A stretch of 5,317 nucleotides of DNA from Spirochaetaceae bacterium. Its GTDB lineage: Bacteria > Spirochaetota > Spirochaetia > SZUA-6 > Bin103. Below the pieces are notes generated by a model. That model did not search any database, was not told the DNA's origin, and worked only from the letters and a program-made list of their open reading frames with translations. A program made the translations under genes and the position numbers. Positions 1 to 5,317 of the stretch are shown here, one piece after another. The stretch spans positions 1-5,317 of the forward strand of contig JAPOQV010000628.1 of assembly GCA_026710565.1 (NCBI GenBank). Reading direction: 5' to 3'. Position 1 is the stretch's first letter. Every line of letters starts with the position of its first letter.

Positions 1-1301
1 ATGGCGCCGACACGATCACGAGCGGCCTGGAGGGCGCGTGGACGATCGACCCGGCGGCCTGGACCCACAACTTCCTCCGGAATCTGTACGCGTTCGACTG
101 GGTGCAGACTCGAAGCCCGGCAGGCGCCATCCAATGGGAGCCCGCAGATGGGGCGGCGTCCGACCTGGTGCCGGATGCCCACGATCCGTCCGTACGCCAT
201 GCGCCCATGATGCTCACCACCGACATCGCACTGAAGCACGACCCCGCATACCGCGAGATCACGCTGCGCTGGCTCGACAATCCGGACGAGTTCGAGGACG
301 CCTTCGCACGAGCATGGTTCAAGCTGACACATCGCGATCTGGGTCCGGTCTCGCGTTACCTGGGCGCTGACGCGCCTGACGAGGTGTTCGTGTGGCAAGA
401 CCCCATTCCCGATGCCGATCACACCCTGATCGACGCCCGCGACGCGGACGCACTGAAAGCCGAGGTTCTCGATTCCGGTTTGACGACCGCCGAACTGGGC
501 CGGGCCGCCTGGGCCTCGGCGTCCACGTTCCGCGCGACCGACATGCGCGGTGGCGCCAACGGAGCCCGTATCCGCCTTGCACCGCAGAACGAATGGGCTG
601 TCAACGATCCGGCCGAGCTGGACCGCGTGCTGAGGACCCTGGAGCGTGTCCAGGGCGGCTTCAACGCCGCCCAATCAGGCGACAAGCGAGTCTCACTTGC
701 CGACCTGATCATCCTGGGCGGAGCCGCCGCCATCGAGCATGCCGCCGTCGAAGCCGGCTTCGACGTGGACGTGCCGTTCGTAGCGGGCCGCATGGACGCG
801 TCACCGGAGCAGACCGACGTCGACTCCTTCGCTCTGCTCGAGCCGAGCGCGGACGGGTTCCGCAACTACTTCGCAGGCGGGAGCCCCCGTTCTCCGGCGG
901 AAATGCTGGTGGAGAAAGCGTCCTTCCTGAACCTGACGATTCCCGAGATGACGGTGCTCGTCGGCGGCATGCGCGCCCTGGGCAGCAATGCCGGGGGCTC
1001 CGCTCACGGTGTGTTCACGGACCGTTCCGGCACCCTGAGCAACGACTTCTTCGTCAACCTGATCGACATGTCCACGCAGTGGTCGGAGTCGTCCACCGAG
1101 GGGGTCTACGAGGGTCGCGACCGCGCGACGGGGCACCTCAAGTGGACGGCGACTCCGGTCGATCTGATCTTCGGCTCCAACTCCGAGCTACGCGCGGTCA
1201 CGGAGTACTACGCGGCCGACGACGGGCAGGAAGCGTTCCTGGAGGACTTCATCAAAGCCTGGACCAAGGTGATGACCCTGGACCGCTTCGACCTCGAGTA
1301 G
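1..1301 (+). CDS. katG: Catalase-peroxidase KatG, 3' part (5' end outside window)
   Basis: Haem catalase-peroxidase that removes H2O2 by catalase and peroxidase activity in the cytoplasm. The reading frame is open from base 3 with no start needed, giving 432 residues of a family usually 720-750 long, so about the first 300 residues lie upstream. The window opens at the segment matching the Mycobacterium tuberculosis KatG S315 loop: TSGLE with Ser at 21-23, followed by the Trp equivalent to W321 at 39-41. The MLTTDIAL block gives the D381-equivalent proximal Asp (222-224). [12 protein letters not shown] gives the Arg equivalent to R418 (354-356), which tunes the Met-Tyr-Trp adduct. The C-terminal peroxidase-like domain follows with [53 protein letters not shown] and the terminal KVMTLDRFD. 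The distal Trp/Arg/His, proximal His and adduct residues are upstream and cannot be checked. Nothing in the visible part is broken. An ATG at 102 is internal, not the start. The dioxygenase gene follows after 17 bp. Confidence 0.97.
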   Translation, partial: GADTITSGLEGAWTIDPAAWTHNFLRNLYAFDWVQTRSPAGAIQWEPADGAASDLVPDAHDPSVRHAPMMLTTDIALKHDPAYREITLRWLDNPDEFEDAFARAWFKLTHRDLGPVSRYLGADAPDEVFVWQDPIPDADHTLIDARDADALKAEVLDSGLTTAELGRAAWASASTFRATDMRGGANGARIRLAPQNEWAVNDPAELDRVLRTLERVQGGFNAAQSGDKRVSLADLIILGGAAAIEHAAVEAGFDVDVPFVAGRMDASPEQTDVDSFALLEPSADGFRNYFAGGSPRSPAEMLVEKASFLNLTIPEMTVLVGGMRALGSNAGGSAHGVFTDRSGTLSNDFFVNLIDMSTQWSESSTEGVYEGRDRATGHLKWTATPVDLIFGSNSELRAVTEYYAADDGQEAFLEDFIKAWTKVMTLDRFDLE

Positions 1302-1305
1302 CGCC

Positions 1306-1311
1306 CAGGAG
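1306..1311 (+). promoter_or_regulatory. Shine-Dalgarno for the PhyH-like gene
   Basis: CAGGAGACAAGAG lies directly before the ATG at 1319. The AGGAG core is about 7 bases from the start, in the 17-bp gap after the katG stop. This decides the 1319 start over the in-frame ATG at 1334, which has no such element. Confidence 0.6.
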
Positions 1312-1318
1312 ACAAGAG

Positions 1319-2173
1319 ATGCAACCGACCGACATGGAGGAGTATCTCTTCGATCTCCGCGGCTACATCGTGCTCGAGAACGCCGTCGATGCCGATCATG
1401 TCGCCGAGATCAACGCGGTCGTGGATACCTATTTCGATCTCGGACCCGATGCCTGGCGGGGCTGGGTTCACCGCGCCGACATCGATGGCTTGCGACACCT
1501 GCACAACATCTTCGAGATGGGCACCTCCCTCGAACGGCTGATCGACCATCCGTCCTGGATCGATCACCTGCGACGCTTCGTGGGCGGGGACGATGGCCTG
1601 TTCATCGATGAGTCGTTCATCGACATCCGTGGCCGGGGCGGTGCCACGCGAATGCATTCGGGCGCGCACAAGAGGCGCATCCGCACGCAGTTCCGCTTTC
1701 ACAACAACGAGTTCCGCTGTGGACAGATCAACATCCTGCTGGCGCTGGGCGATATCGGCGACGGCGATGGCGCGACGATGGCGATCCCCGGCTCGCACAA
1801 GTCCAATCTGCTTCATCCCGCGTTCAACGCACCGGAAGCCACCGGTAGCAATCGCTCGCTCGACCAGGTCGAGGCGGCCGTTCAGATTCAGCTCGCCGCG
1901 GGTGACGCAATCTGTTTCGTGGACTGCATGGCGCACGGTTCCGCGGAGCGCACGCGGCCGGGCGAGCGTCGCATCGCCATCATCCGCTATGGTCCGAAGT
2001 GGGGCAGCGACCGCTACGGTTATCAGCCCTCGCCCGCGTTGCTCGCACGCCTGCCGCCCGAACGGCGCAGGATCGTTCAGCCGCTGCCGCCCAGGACGCC
2101 GCCGGACGTGCCGCGCGCACGTTGTCGCGGGCGGCGTCCTTGCGCAGCCCCGGCGCGTGCGCGGCCTGAATGA
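1319..2173 (+). CDS. Phytanoyl-CoA dioxygenase (PhyH)-family protein, H-x-G variant, altered C-terminus
   Basis: Member of the PhyH branch of Fe(II)/2-oxoglutarate-dependent oxygenases, 284 residues as read, probably cytosolic; substrate unknown. Family features in order: N-terminal helix and strand FDLRGYIVLENAVDADHVAEI (residues 11-31, family-typical); FIDIRGRGG (100-108); MHSGAHKRR (112-120) with the presumed first metal His H113 (1655-1657); CGQINILLAL (134-143); the hallmark GDGATMAIPGSHKSNLLHP (148-166); the distal His H206 in MAHGS; and Arg217/218 in GERR, placed to bind the 2-oxoglutarate carboxylate. The usual H-x-D is here H113-S-G115, so the carboxylate ligand is not visible. That recalls the H-x-G/A of 2OG halogenases or a catalytically altered subgroup. 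Family-like sequence runs to about residue 262 (RRRIVQPLPPRTPP). The last ~22 residues are Arg/Pro/Ala-rich antisense of the opposing P450 frame and look acquired by loss of the native stop. It follows katG after 17 bp, so co-transcription is likely. Family placement is firm; activity is open. Confidence 0.88.
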   Translation: MQPTDMEEYLFDLRGYIVLENAVDADHVAEINAVVDTYFDLGPDAWRGWVHRADIDGLRHLHNIFEMGTSLERLIDHPSWIDHLRRFVGGDDGLFIDESFIDIRGRGGATRMHSGAHKRRIRTQFRFHNNEFRCGQINILLALGDIGDGDGATMAIPGSHKSNLLHPAFNAPEATGSNRSLDQVEAAVQIQLAAGDAICFVDCMAHGSAERTRPGERRIAIIRYGPKWGSDRYGYQPSPALLARLPPERRRIVQPLPPRTPPDVPRARCRGRRPCAAPARARPE

Positions 2174-3440
2174 TCTCGAACAGCTCCAGGATCTTCCTGC
2201 GCTTCTTCCTCATTCCCGGCGTCTTCAGCATGAACTTGGGCAGCGACCGTTGCACGTGTGTCACCAGCGACCGCTCCTTGTACGACACCAGGTCGAGGAT
2301 GTAGTCCGAAGTGTCCACCCCGACCTGGAGGCGCGAGATCTGGCTGCCCATAAGGCTCTTGCAGGAGGCCGCGCCGGGCAGCAGATCCCCCACCTTCCAG
2401 CGCCGCAAGTCCGCCCGCGCCTTGTCGAACAGCTCGTCCAGCCGCTCCTCGAGCGTCCTCCGCGAGTATCCGCGGTGCTGGGCCCTGCGCAGGCGGTAGT
2501 GCTCGGCGCCGTCCATCCCCGGCAGCGTCCGCGACGCGCCGTACACCTTCTCCCAGTCGGCGATGACGTCCCTGGTCCGCAGGTGGAAGCGGCCCTTGCG
2601 ATTGACCCAGGTGTTGGCATCCGCGCCTGCCAGGACCGTCAATCCACGTTTCACGAACGGCGGCCGGATCGCGAACACCGAACCGTACTCCTCGTGCAGC
2701 TCGGCCACCAACCGGGCCAGATTGCCCTGCCGGAGCGACTTCCGGGCGATCATCCTGAGGAGCTTCACGCGCGGGATGGGCCTGGTCATCGCGGCGGCGC
2801 GCGACCCCAGGCGTATCGCGCTATCGGCAACCGCCGCGGCGATCGTACGGGTGAGCTGGTCCATCCTGCCGAGGAGCTCGATCCGCTCCCTCGACTCCTC
2901 GTACTCCTCCGCGGAGAGCAGAAACCGGAAGGCGTCGCAGGCGTTGACCAGGCCGATGATGATTCCGTCGCGTGGGTCCGGAGCGCCGTCCTCGGCGATC
3001 GCCCGGAACACGCGGGTCTTCACGTCGGCGATGGTCGTGCCGTCGGCCCGGGCATAGGTTCGGGTCCGCGAGAAGGCTCCGGAGAGCGACCAAAAGTCGC
3101 CAAGGTGGTAGGTGAGGATCTTCTTCTCCACCAGGCGATCGAGCACGATCTCCAGCACGGCGTCGGACCGCAGCACCGTCTTCTCGATCCAGTGCTCGGC
3201 GTTGCGGCCGGCCGAATCCGCGGCGATCTCCGCCAGTACCGGGTCCAGGAGATCGTCGCCCGTGGGCGTCGGATTCAGGAGGACGAGCGACTCCAGGTCG
3301 GTGTCGATGCGGCCCTCGAGCGCCAGATCGGCGAGCACGGCGCCGGCGAGCACGCAGGACAGGTTCCAGCCCTGGACCTGCTCCAGGTAGCCGCTCTCCT
3401 CGTTCAGGAGCATGAGAATCGTCTCTTCAGCCAGTCTCAT
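1980..3440 (-). CDS. GPP34 (GOLPH3-like) domain fused to a truncated cytochrome P450
   Basis: The frame encodes 486 residues from the ATG at 3440-3438, preceded by GGAAGGAGCCC, a strong but close Shine-Dalgarno. A longer frame back to 3524 has no family-like sequence and would fill the divergent promoter region. Residues 1 to ~205 match the bacterial GPP34 family, whose eukaryotic relative GOLPH3 binds PI4P at membranes: LAEETILMLLNEE, GWNLSCVLAGAVLADLALEG with the GRI that follows, TVLRSDAVLEIVLDRLVEKK, and the late VNACDAFRFLL. After a short linker, residues ~222-440 match the N-terminal half of a bacterial P450: EEYGSVFAIRPPFVKRG, a DGAEHYRLRR C-helix (about 310-319; its His and Arg usually contact haem propionates), GYSRR, WKVGDLLPG, and LPKFMLKTPGMRKKRRK. 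Similarity stops near base 2121. The I-helix oxygen-binding motif, ExxR and haem-ligating Cys loop are absent. The last ~45 residues are antisense of the dioxygenase gene. P450 catalysis is therefore not expected; the GPP34 part may still fold. Confidence 0.78.
   Translation of the reverse strand: MRLAEETILMLLNEESGYLEQVQGWNLSCVLAGAVLADLALEGRIDTDLESLVLLNPTPTGDDLLDPVLAEIAADSAGRNAEHWIEKTVLRSDAVLEIVLDRLVEKKILTYHLGDFWSLSGAFSRTRTYARADGTTIADVKTRVFRAIAEDGAPDPRDGIIIGLVNACDAFRFLLSAEEYEESRERIELLGRMDQLTRTIAAAVADSAIRLGSRAAAMTRPIPRVKLLRMIARKSLRQGNLARLVAELHEEYGSVFAIRPPFVKRGLTVLAGADANTWVNRKGRFHLRTRDVIADWEKVYGASRTLPGMDGAEHYRLRRAQHRGYSRRTLEERLDELFDKARADLRRWKVGDLLPGAASCKSLMGSQISRLQVGVDTSDYILDLVSYKERSLVTHVQRSLPKFMLKTPGMRKKRRKILELFEIIQAAHAPGLRKDAARDNVRAARPAASWAAAAERSCAVRAAGVRATRARADNRSGRCPTSDHSG
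2093..2140. repeat. Nested inverted repeat at the dioxygenase/P450 junction
   Basis: A perfect 11-bp inverted repeat has AGGACGCCGCC at 2093-2103 and GGCGGCGTCCT at 2130-2140. It encloses a second perfect 6-bp repeat, ACGTGC at 2106-2111 and GCACGT at 2117-2122, with a 5-base loop. Together they could fold into one long GC-rich hairpin. There is no T-run on either side, so it is not a classical intrinsic terminator, though a hairpin between convergent genes could still slow polymerase from both directions. The left arm lies in dioxygenase-derived sequence and the right arm in P450-derived sequence, so it marks the join point. Confidence 0.6.
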
Positions 3441-3533
3441 GGGCTCCTTCCCGTTGTTCGCGCTTCGCCAAAGTTGACTGTCCGGTCCAGTATCGGACCG
3501 ACCTAGCCCCACGCTGCCAGCCATGTCAAGCTG
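3441..3533. promoter_or_regulatory. Divergent intergenic region with an operator-like palindrome
   Basis: These 93 bp separate the start of the GPP34-P450 gene (left, - strand) from the first possible GNAT start (right, + strand), so both promoters should lie here. A perfect hyphenated palindrome has CGGTCC at 3483-3488 and GGACCG at 3495-3500, with a 6-base spacer. That is the size of a dimeric regulator site. A TTGACT resembling a -35 box sits at 3474-3479 on the + strand, but I see no convincing -10 box at the right distance, so no promoter is assigned. Confidence 0.4.
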
Positions 3534-3551
3534 ATGACAGCCATGTCAAGC
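3518..3551 (+). repeat. 14-bp direct repeat across the GNAT start
   Basis: CAGCCATGTCAAGC occurs exactly at 3518-3531 and again at 3538-3551, a period of 20 bp. Each copy holds an ATG: 3522 in the first copy and 3543 or so in the second, the latter in frame with the GNAT gene. It could be a tandem regulator site about two helical turns apart or a small slippage duplication. It also makes the exact translation start uncertain. Confidence 0.55.
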
Positions 3552-4469
3552 ATGGACCGGGTCCGTCTCGACCGCTTTCGCGACGGTGACCTGACGACGG
3601 TCACCCGGCTCTACAACGAGCTGATCGCCGGGGTGCCGTGCAATTGGCCGGTGTCGGCGGCGGAATTCGCGGACGAGGTGATGGGGAGGGGTCGCCTGGC
3701 CAACGCCGATCTTCCGTGCGATCCGGCCACCCTGCTGATCGCCTCGGTGGCGGGAACCGCGGCCGGGTTCGTGCACTTCCACAGGCTCGAGGAGTGCGGG
3801 CTGATCCGCTTCCTCACGTTTCCCGAAGGCCGAGCCGGGATCGGGACCGCCCTGCTGAACGCGGCCGTCGATCGCCTCTGCCGGACCGGCTGCACGCGCA
3901 TCGAGGCGTGGCAGATGGGGAACGGGTACCCGTTCTACACCTCCATGCACGGCGGTTGCTGGGAGCAGGGCCACGTCACCAACCTGTTCCTGGCGAACGG
4001 GTTCGAGACGTTTCACCGGGAGGTCATGTTCCAGCGGTCGCTCGCGTTCGGCTGCGAGCGTACGGCGTCTCCGGACGGGCGGCGCATCGAGAAGTCGGCC
4101 GAGCGGTTCGGCCACGACGTCCTGCACCGCTACGCGATCGCCGACGGCGAGGTCGAGGCGGCCCGCACGTCGTGGCACCGCATGAGCGCGCTGTCGCGGC
4201 ACCCGTCGGCACGGGATCACGCCTACATCCACGAGGTCGCCACCGCCGCCAGCCATCGCCGCCGGGGCCTGGGCATGGCCCTGATGCGGGAAATGCTCTT
4301 CGACATGCGGCGGGCCTGCCTGCGGGAGGCGACCCTGCACACGATGTTTGACAACACTCCTGCCATCGGCCTGTATACCCGCGCCGCATTCCGTTACATC
4401 GGAACGAACATCATTCTGCGGAAGTCCATCGCACACAGCCCCGACCCGCACCACGGAGGACGAAGATGA
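3534..4469 (+). CDS. Tandem-GNAT N-acetyltransferase
   Basis: A protein of 311 residues with two GNAT folds, expected to move an acyl group from acetyl-CoA to an amine; the substrate is unknown. The N-terminal domain (about 10-165) has RFRDGDLTTVTRLYNEL, a central AAGFVHFHRL strand (76-85), an acetyl-CoA loop region EGRAGIGTALL (98-108) and a late FLANGFE (152-158). Its pyrophosphate loop is degenerate against R/Q-x-x-G-x-G/A. The C-terminal domain (about 195-297) has HEVATAASHRRRGLGMALM (233-251), with a good R-x-x-G-x-G at 242-247, then a TMFDNTPAIGLYTRAAFRYIG block (270-290), the standard motif-B end with its Asn and Tyr. The two-domain layout recalls mycothiol synthase, but I do not see enough to assign that. 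The start is unclear: in-frame ATGs lie at 3534, 3543 and 3552 and none has a good Shine-Dalgarno, so leaderless or weak initiation is possible. The stop overlaps the next start (ATGA), so translation is probably coupled to the creatininase-family gene. Confidence 0.85.
   Translation: MTAMSSMDRVRLDRFRDGDLTTVTRLYNELIAGVPCNWPVSAAEFADEVMGRGRLANADLPCDPATLLIASVAGTAAGFVHFHRLEECGLIRFLTFPEGRAGIGTALLNAAVDRLCRTGCTRIEAWQMGNGYPFYTSMHGGCWEQGHVTNLFLANGFETFHREVMFQRSLAFGCERTASPDGRRIEKSAERFGHDVLHRYAIADGEVEAARTSWHRMSALSRHPSARDHAYIHEVATAASHRRRGLGMALMREMLFDMRRACLREATLHTMFDNTPAIGLYTRAAFRYIGTNIILRKSIAHSPDPHHGGRR
4455..4459 (+). promoter_or_regulatory. Shine-Dalgarno for the creatininase-family gene
   Basis: GGAGG lies 6 bases before the ATG at 4466, inside the end of the GNAT coding sequence. 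It supports the 4466 start and the overlapping-gene arrangement. Confidence 0.7.
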
Positions 4470-5275
4470 GGACCGTTCGCTACGAGGAGATGCTCCCGCA
4501 CGAGACCGTCGCCGCGCGCACGGCGAAGCCGGTCGCCTACCTGCCGCTCGGCATCCTGGAGTGGCACGGCGAGCACTGCGCGGTCGGGCTCGACGGCGTC
4601 AAGGCGCACGAGCTCTGCATCCGCGCCGCTCGGCGCGGCGGCGGCGTGTGCATGCCGGTGCAGTTCTGGGGCGAGGACCGGGAGACCAACGTGCACGACC
4701 GGAACTTCGATCCCAAGGGCAAGCTGGCCGACGCGATGGGTCTCCCGCACGGCTTCATGGCGCCCGGCCACATGAACGGCCACGTGGTCAGCTACCAGCT
4801 CCTGCTGCACCACATGCTCTACCAGATCAAGAGCCTGGGTTTCAGGGTGATCTTCATGCTGTACGGGCACTATCCGCTGGTGTACGACGCGCAGCCGGTG
4901 GCCAGGGAGTTCATGGAGGCCAACCCCGGCATGCGCGTGTACGCGGGCATGGAGTCCGATCCGATCCGCGACGCCTTTCCGGAAAGCGAGCACGAGGAGT
5001 TCCTGCGGCCGCTCCACGACAAGCACGCCGGCAAGTGGGAGACCTCGATCCTGAAGACGCTGCGCCCGGAGCTGGTCGACCTGGCGCAGATCCCGCCCGA
5101 GCCCGGCAGCACCATCGTGTCGATCATCGATCCGGAGTGCGACATCGACGTGGCCGAGGACCCCCGCTGCGACGACCTGGACGAATACGGCGCGAAGATC
5201 ACGGCCAAGGTCATCGAGGGGATGAACATCGTCTGCGACCGGCTGCTCGCCGAGCTGGACGCCAGCCCTCGGTGA
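4466..5275 (+). CDS. Creatininase-family amidohydrolase
   Basis: A protein of 269 residues, close to the usual 240-270 for the creatininase (creatinine amidohydrolase) family of two-metal hydrolases. Members act on creatinine, formamidopyrimidines or, in MftE, a peptide precursor. The N-terminal metal motif is clear: YLPLGILEWHGEHCAVGLDG (residues 25-44), giving E32, H34 and D43 in the place of the family's E-x-H...D ligands. FRVIFMLYGHYPLV (126-139) sits where the family has the NGHGGN/NGHYEN strand-loop: H135 is kept, but the flanking Asn and the Glu used by creatininase itself are missing. HAGKWETS (187-194) is the family's HAG-x-x-ETS signature with H187 and E192. The His-rich stretch GHMNGHVVSYQLLLHHML (101-118) probably lines the active-site side of the helix before it. 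No signal peptide or membrane segment is seen. The altered central loop argues against true creatininase. Tight coupling to the GNAT and to the next gene suggests a shared pathway on an amide or N-acyl substrate (inference). Confidence 0.87.
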   Translation: MRTVRYEEMLPHETVAARTAKPVAYLPLGILEWHGEHCAVGLDGVKAHELCIRAARRGGGVCMPVQFWGEDRETNVHDRNFDPKGKLADAMGLPHGFMAPGHMNGHVVSYQLLLHHMLYQIKSLGFRVIFMLYGHYPLVYDAQPVAREFMEANPGMRVYAGMESDPIRDAFPESEHEEFLRPLHDKHAGKWETSILKTLRPELVDLAQIPPEPGSTIVSIIDPECDIDVAEDPRCDDLDEYGAKITAKVIEGMNIVCDRLLAELDASPR

Positions 5276-5317
5276 CCGCCGCCGAACTGCGCTGCGGCTA
5301 CGCGACCGAGCCGCTCG
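5272..5317 (+). CDS. Start of a third operon gene, partial, function unknown
   Basis: A GTG at 5272 overlaps the creatininase-family stop (GTGA) and opens a frame that runs to the window end: MTAAELRCGYATEPL, 15 codons. The overlap repeats the ATGA pattern of the preceding gene pair, and the frame has no stop. The LRCGYAT opening faintly resembles the first strand of neutral-ceramidase-like proteins (LRxGxAxxDITP), but the DIT is absent and 15 residues are too few to assign a family. Confidence 0.5.
   Translation, partial: MTAAELRCGYATEPL

Noticed and set aside
392..1318. Open frame in +2 running from inside katG into the dioxygenase gene
   Set aside because: Its first ~300 residues are Arg-rich shadow of katG in another frame. 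Family-like sequence begins only at the ATG at 1319.
1208..1936. 242-residue open frame on the - strand
   Set aside because: It is exactly antisense to the well-supported dioxygenase and the end of katG, with no family features or Shine-Dalgarno.
2093..2140. Intrinsic terminator for the dioxygenase gene
   Set aside because: The hairpin is strong but no T-run follows on either strand, and it lies within both open frames.
1593..3506. 637-residue open frame on the + strand
   Set aside because: It is low-complexity, with biased Arg/Ser/Pro content, and lies antisense to the GPP34-P450 gene and out of frame in the dioxygenase. No motif of its own is seen; long shadows are expected in high-GC DNA.
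3474..3506. Sigma-70 type promoter for the GNAT operon
   Set aside because: TTGACT fits a -35 box, but no acceptable -10 box lies 16-18 bases downstream, so it is not called.
3441..3524. Upstream extension of the GPP34-P450 protein to a start at 3524
   Set aside because: The extra 28 residues show no GPP34 similarity and would cover the divergent control region. The ATG at 3440 has GGAAGGAG directly upstream.
3546..4454. 302-residue open frame on the - strand
   Set aside because: Antisense to the tandem GNAT, whose two domains are clear. The composition is that of a reverse-complement shadow.
4394..5026. 210-residue open frame on the - strand
   Set aside because: Antisense to the creatininase-family gene. 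The Val/His/Ala-rich repetitive look reflects the opposite strand's codons.

Overview
This window comes from a high-GC bacterium (about two thirds G+C by eye, with coding thirds dominated by G/C). It holds five protein-coding regions and the first codons of a sixth. The gene types are a bifunctional catalase-peroxidase, a PhyH-type Fe(II)/2-oxoglutarate enzyme, a bacterial GPP34 domain fused to a P450, a tandem GNAT and a creatininase-family hydrolase. Such a mix is typical of large-genome soil or marine lineages known mainly from metagenomes, or of Actinobacteria/Myxococcota-like organisms. The sequence does not let me name a phylum. I see no tRNA, rRNA, CRISPR array, insertion sequence or phage gene.

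Left block, + strand (1-~2110): the 3' 60% of katG, cut by the window edge, is followed after 17 bp by a phytanoyl-CoA dioxygenase-like gene with its own Shine-Dalgarno sequence. The two probably share a transcript. The dioxygenase shows H-x-G where the usual metal-binding H-x-D is expected.

Middle, - strand (3440 down to ~2120): one open frame joins an N-terminal GPP34 (GOLPH3-like) domain to the N-terminal half of a cytochrome P450. P450 similarity stops abruptly near 2120, before the I-helix, the ExxR motif and the haem-binding cysteine. The stop is exactly where the convergent dioxygenase loses its family-like C-terminus. Each frame then runs on as antisense of the other. A nested perfect inverted repeat (2093-2140) sits on this junction. 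I read it as a deletion/rearrangement scar or an assembly join, and the P450 as non-functional in its oxygenase role.

Right block, + strand (3534-5317): a short divergent intergenic region (3441-3533) carries an 18-bp hyphenated palindrome and a 14-bp direct repeat with a 20-bp period. It separates the P450 fusion from a tightly packed operon: a two-domain GNAT acetyltransferase, a creatininase-family amidohydrolase (ATGA overlap) and a partial third gene (GTGA overlap). The coupling suggests the three products work together on one small-molecule substrate, perhaps an amide or N-acyl compound. That is inference from layout only.
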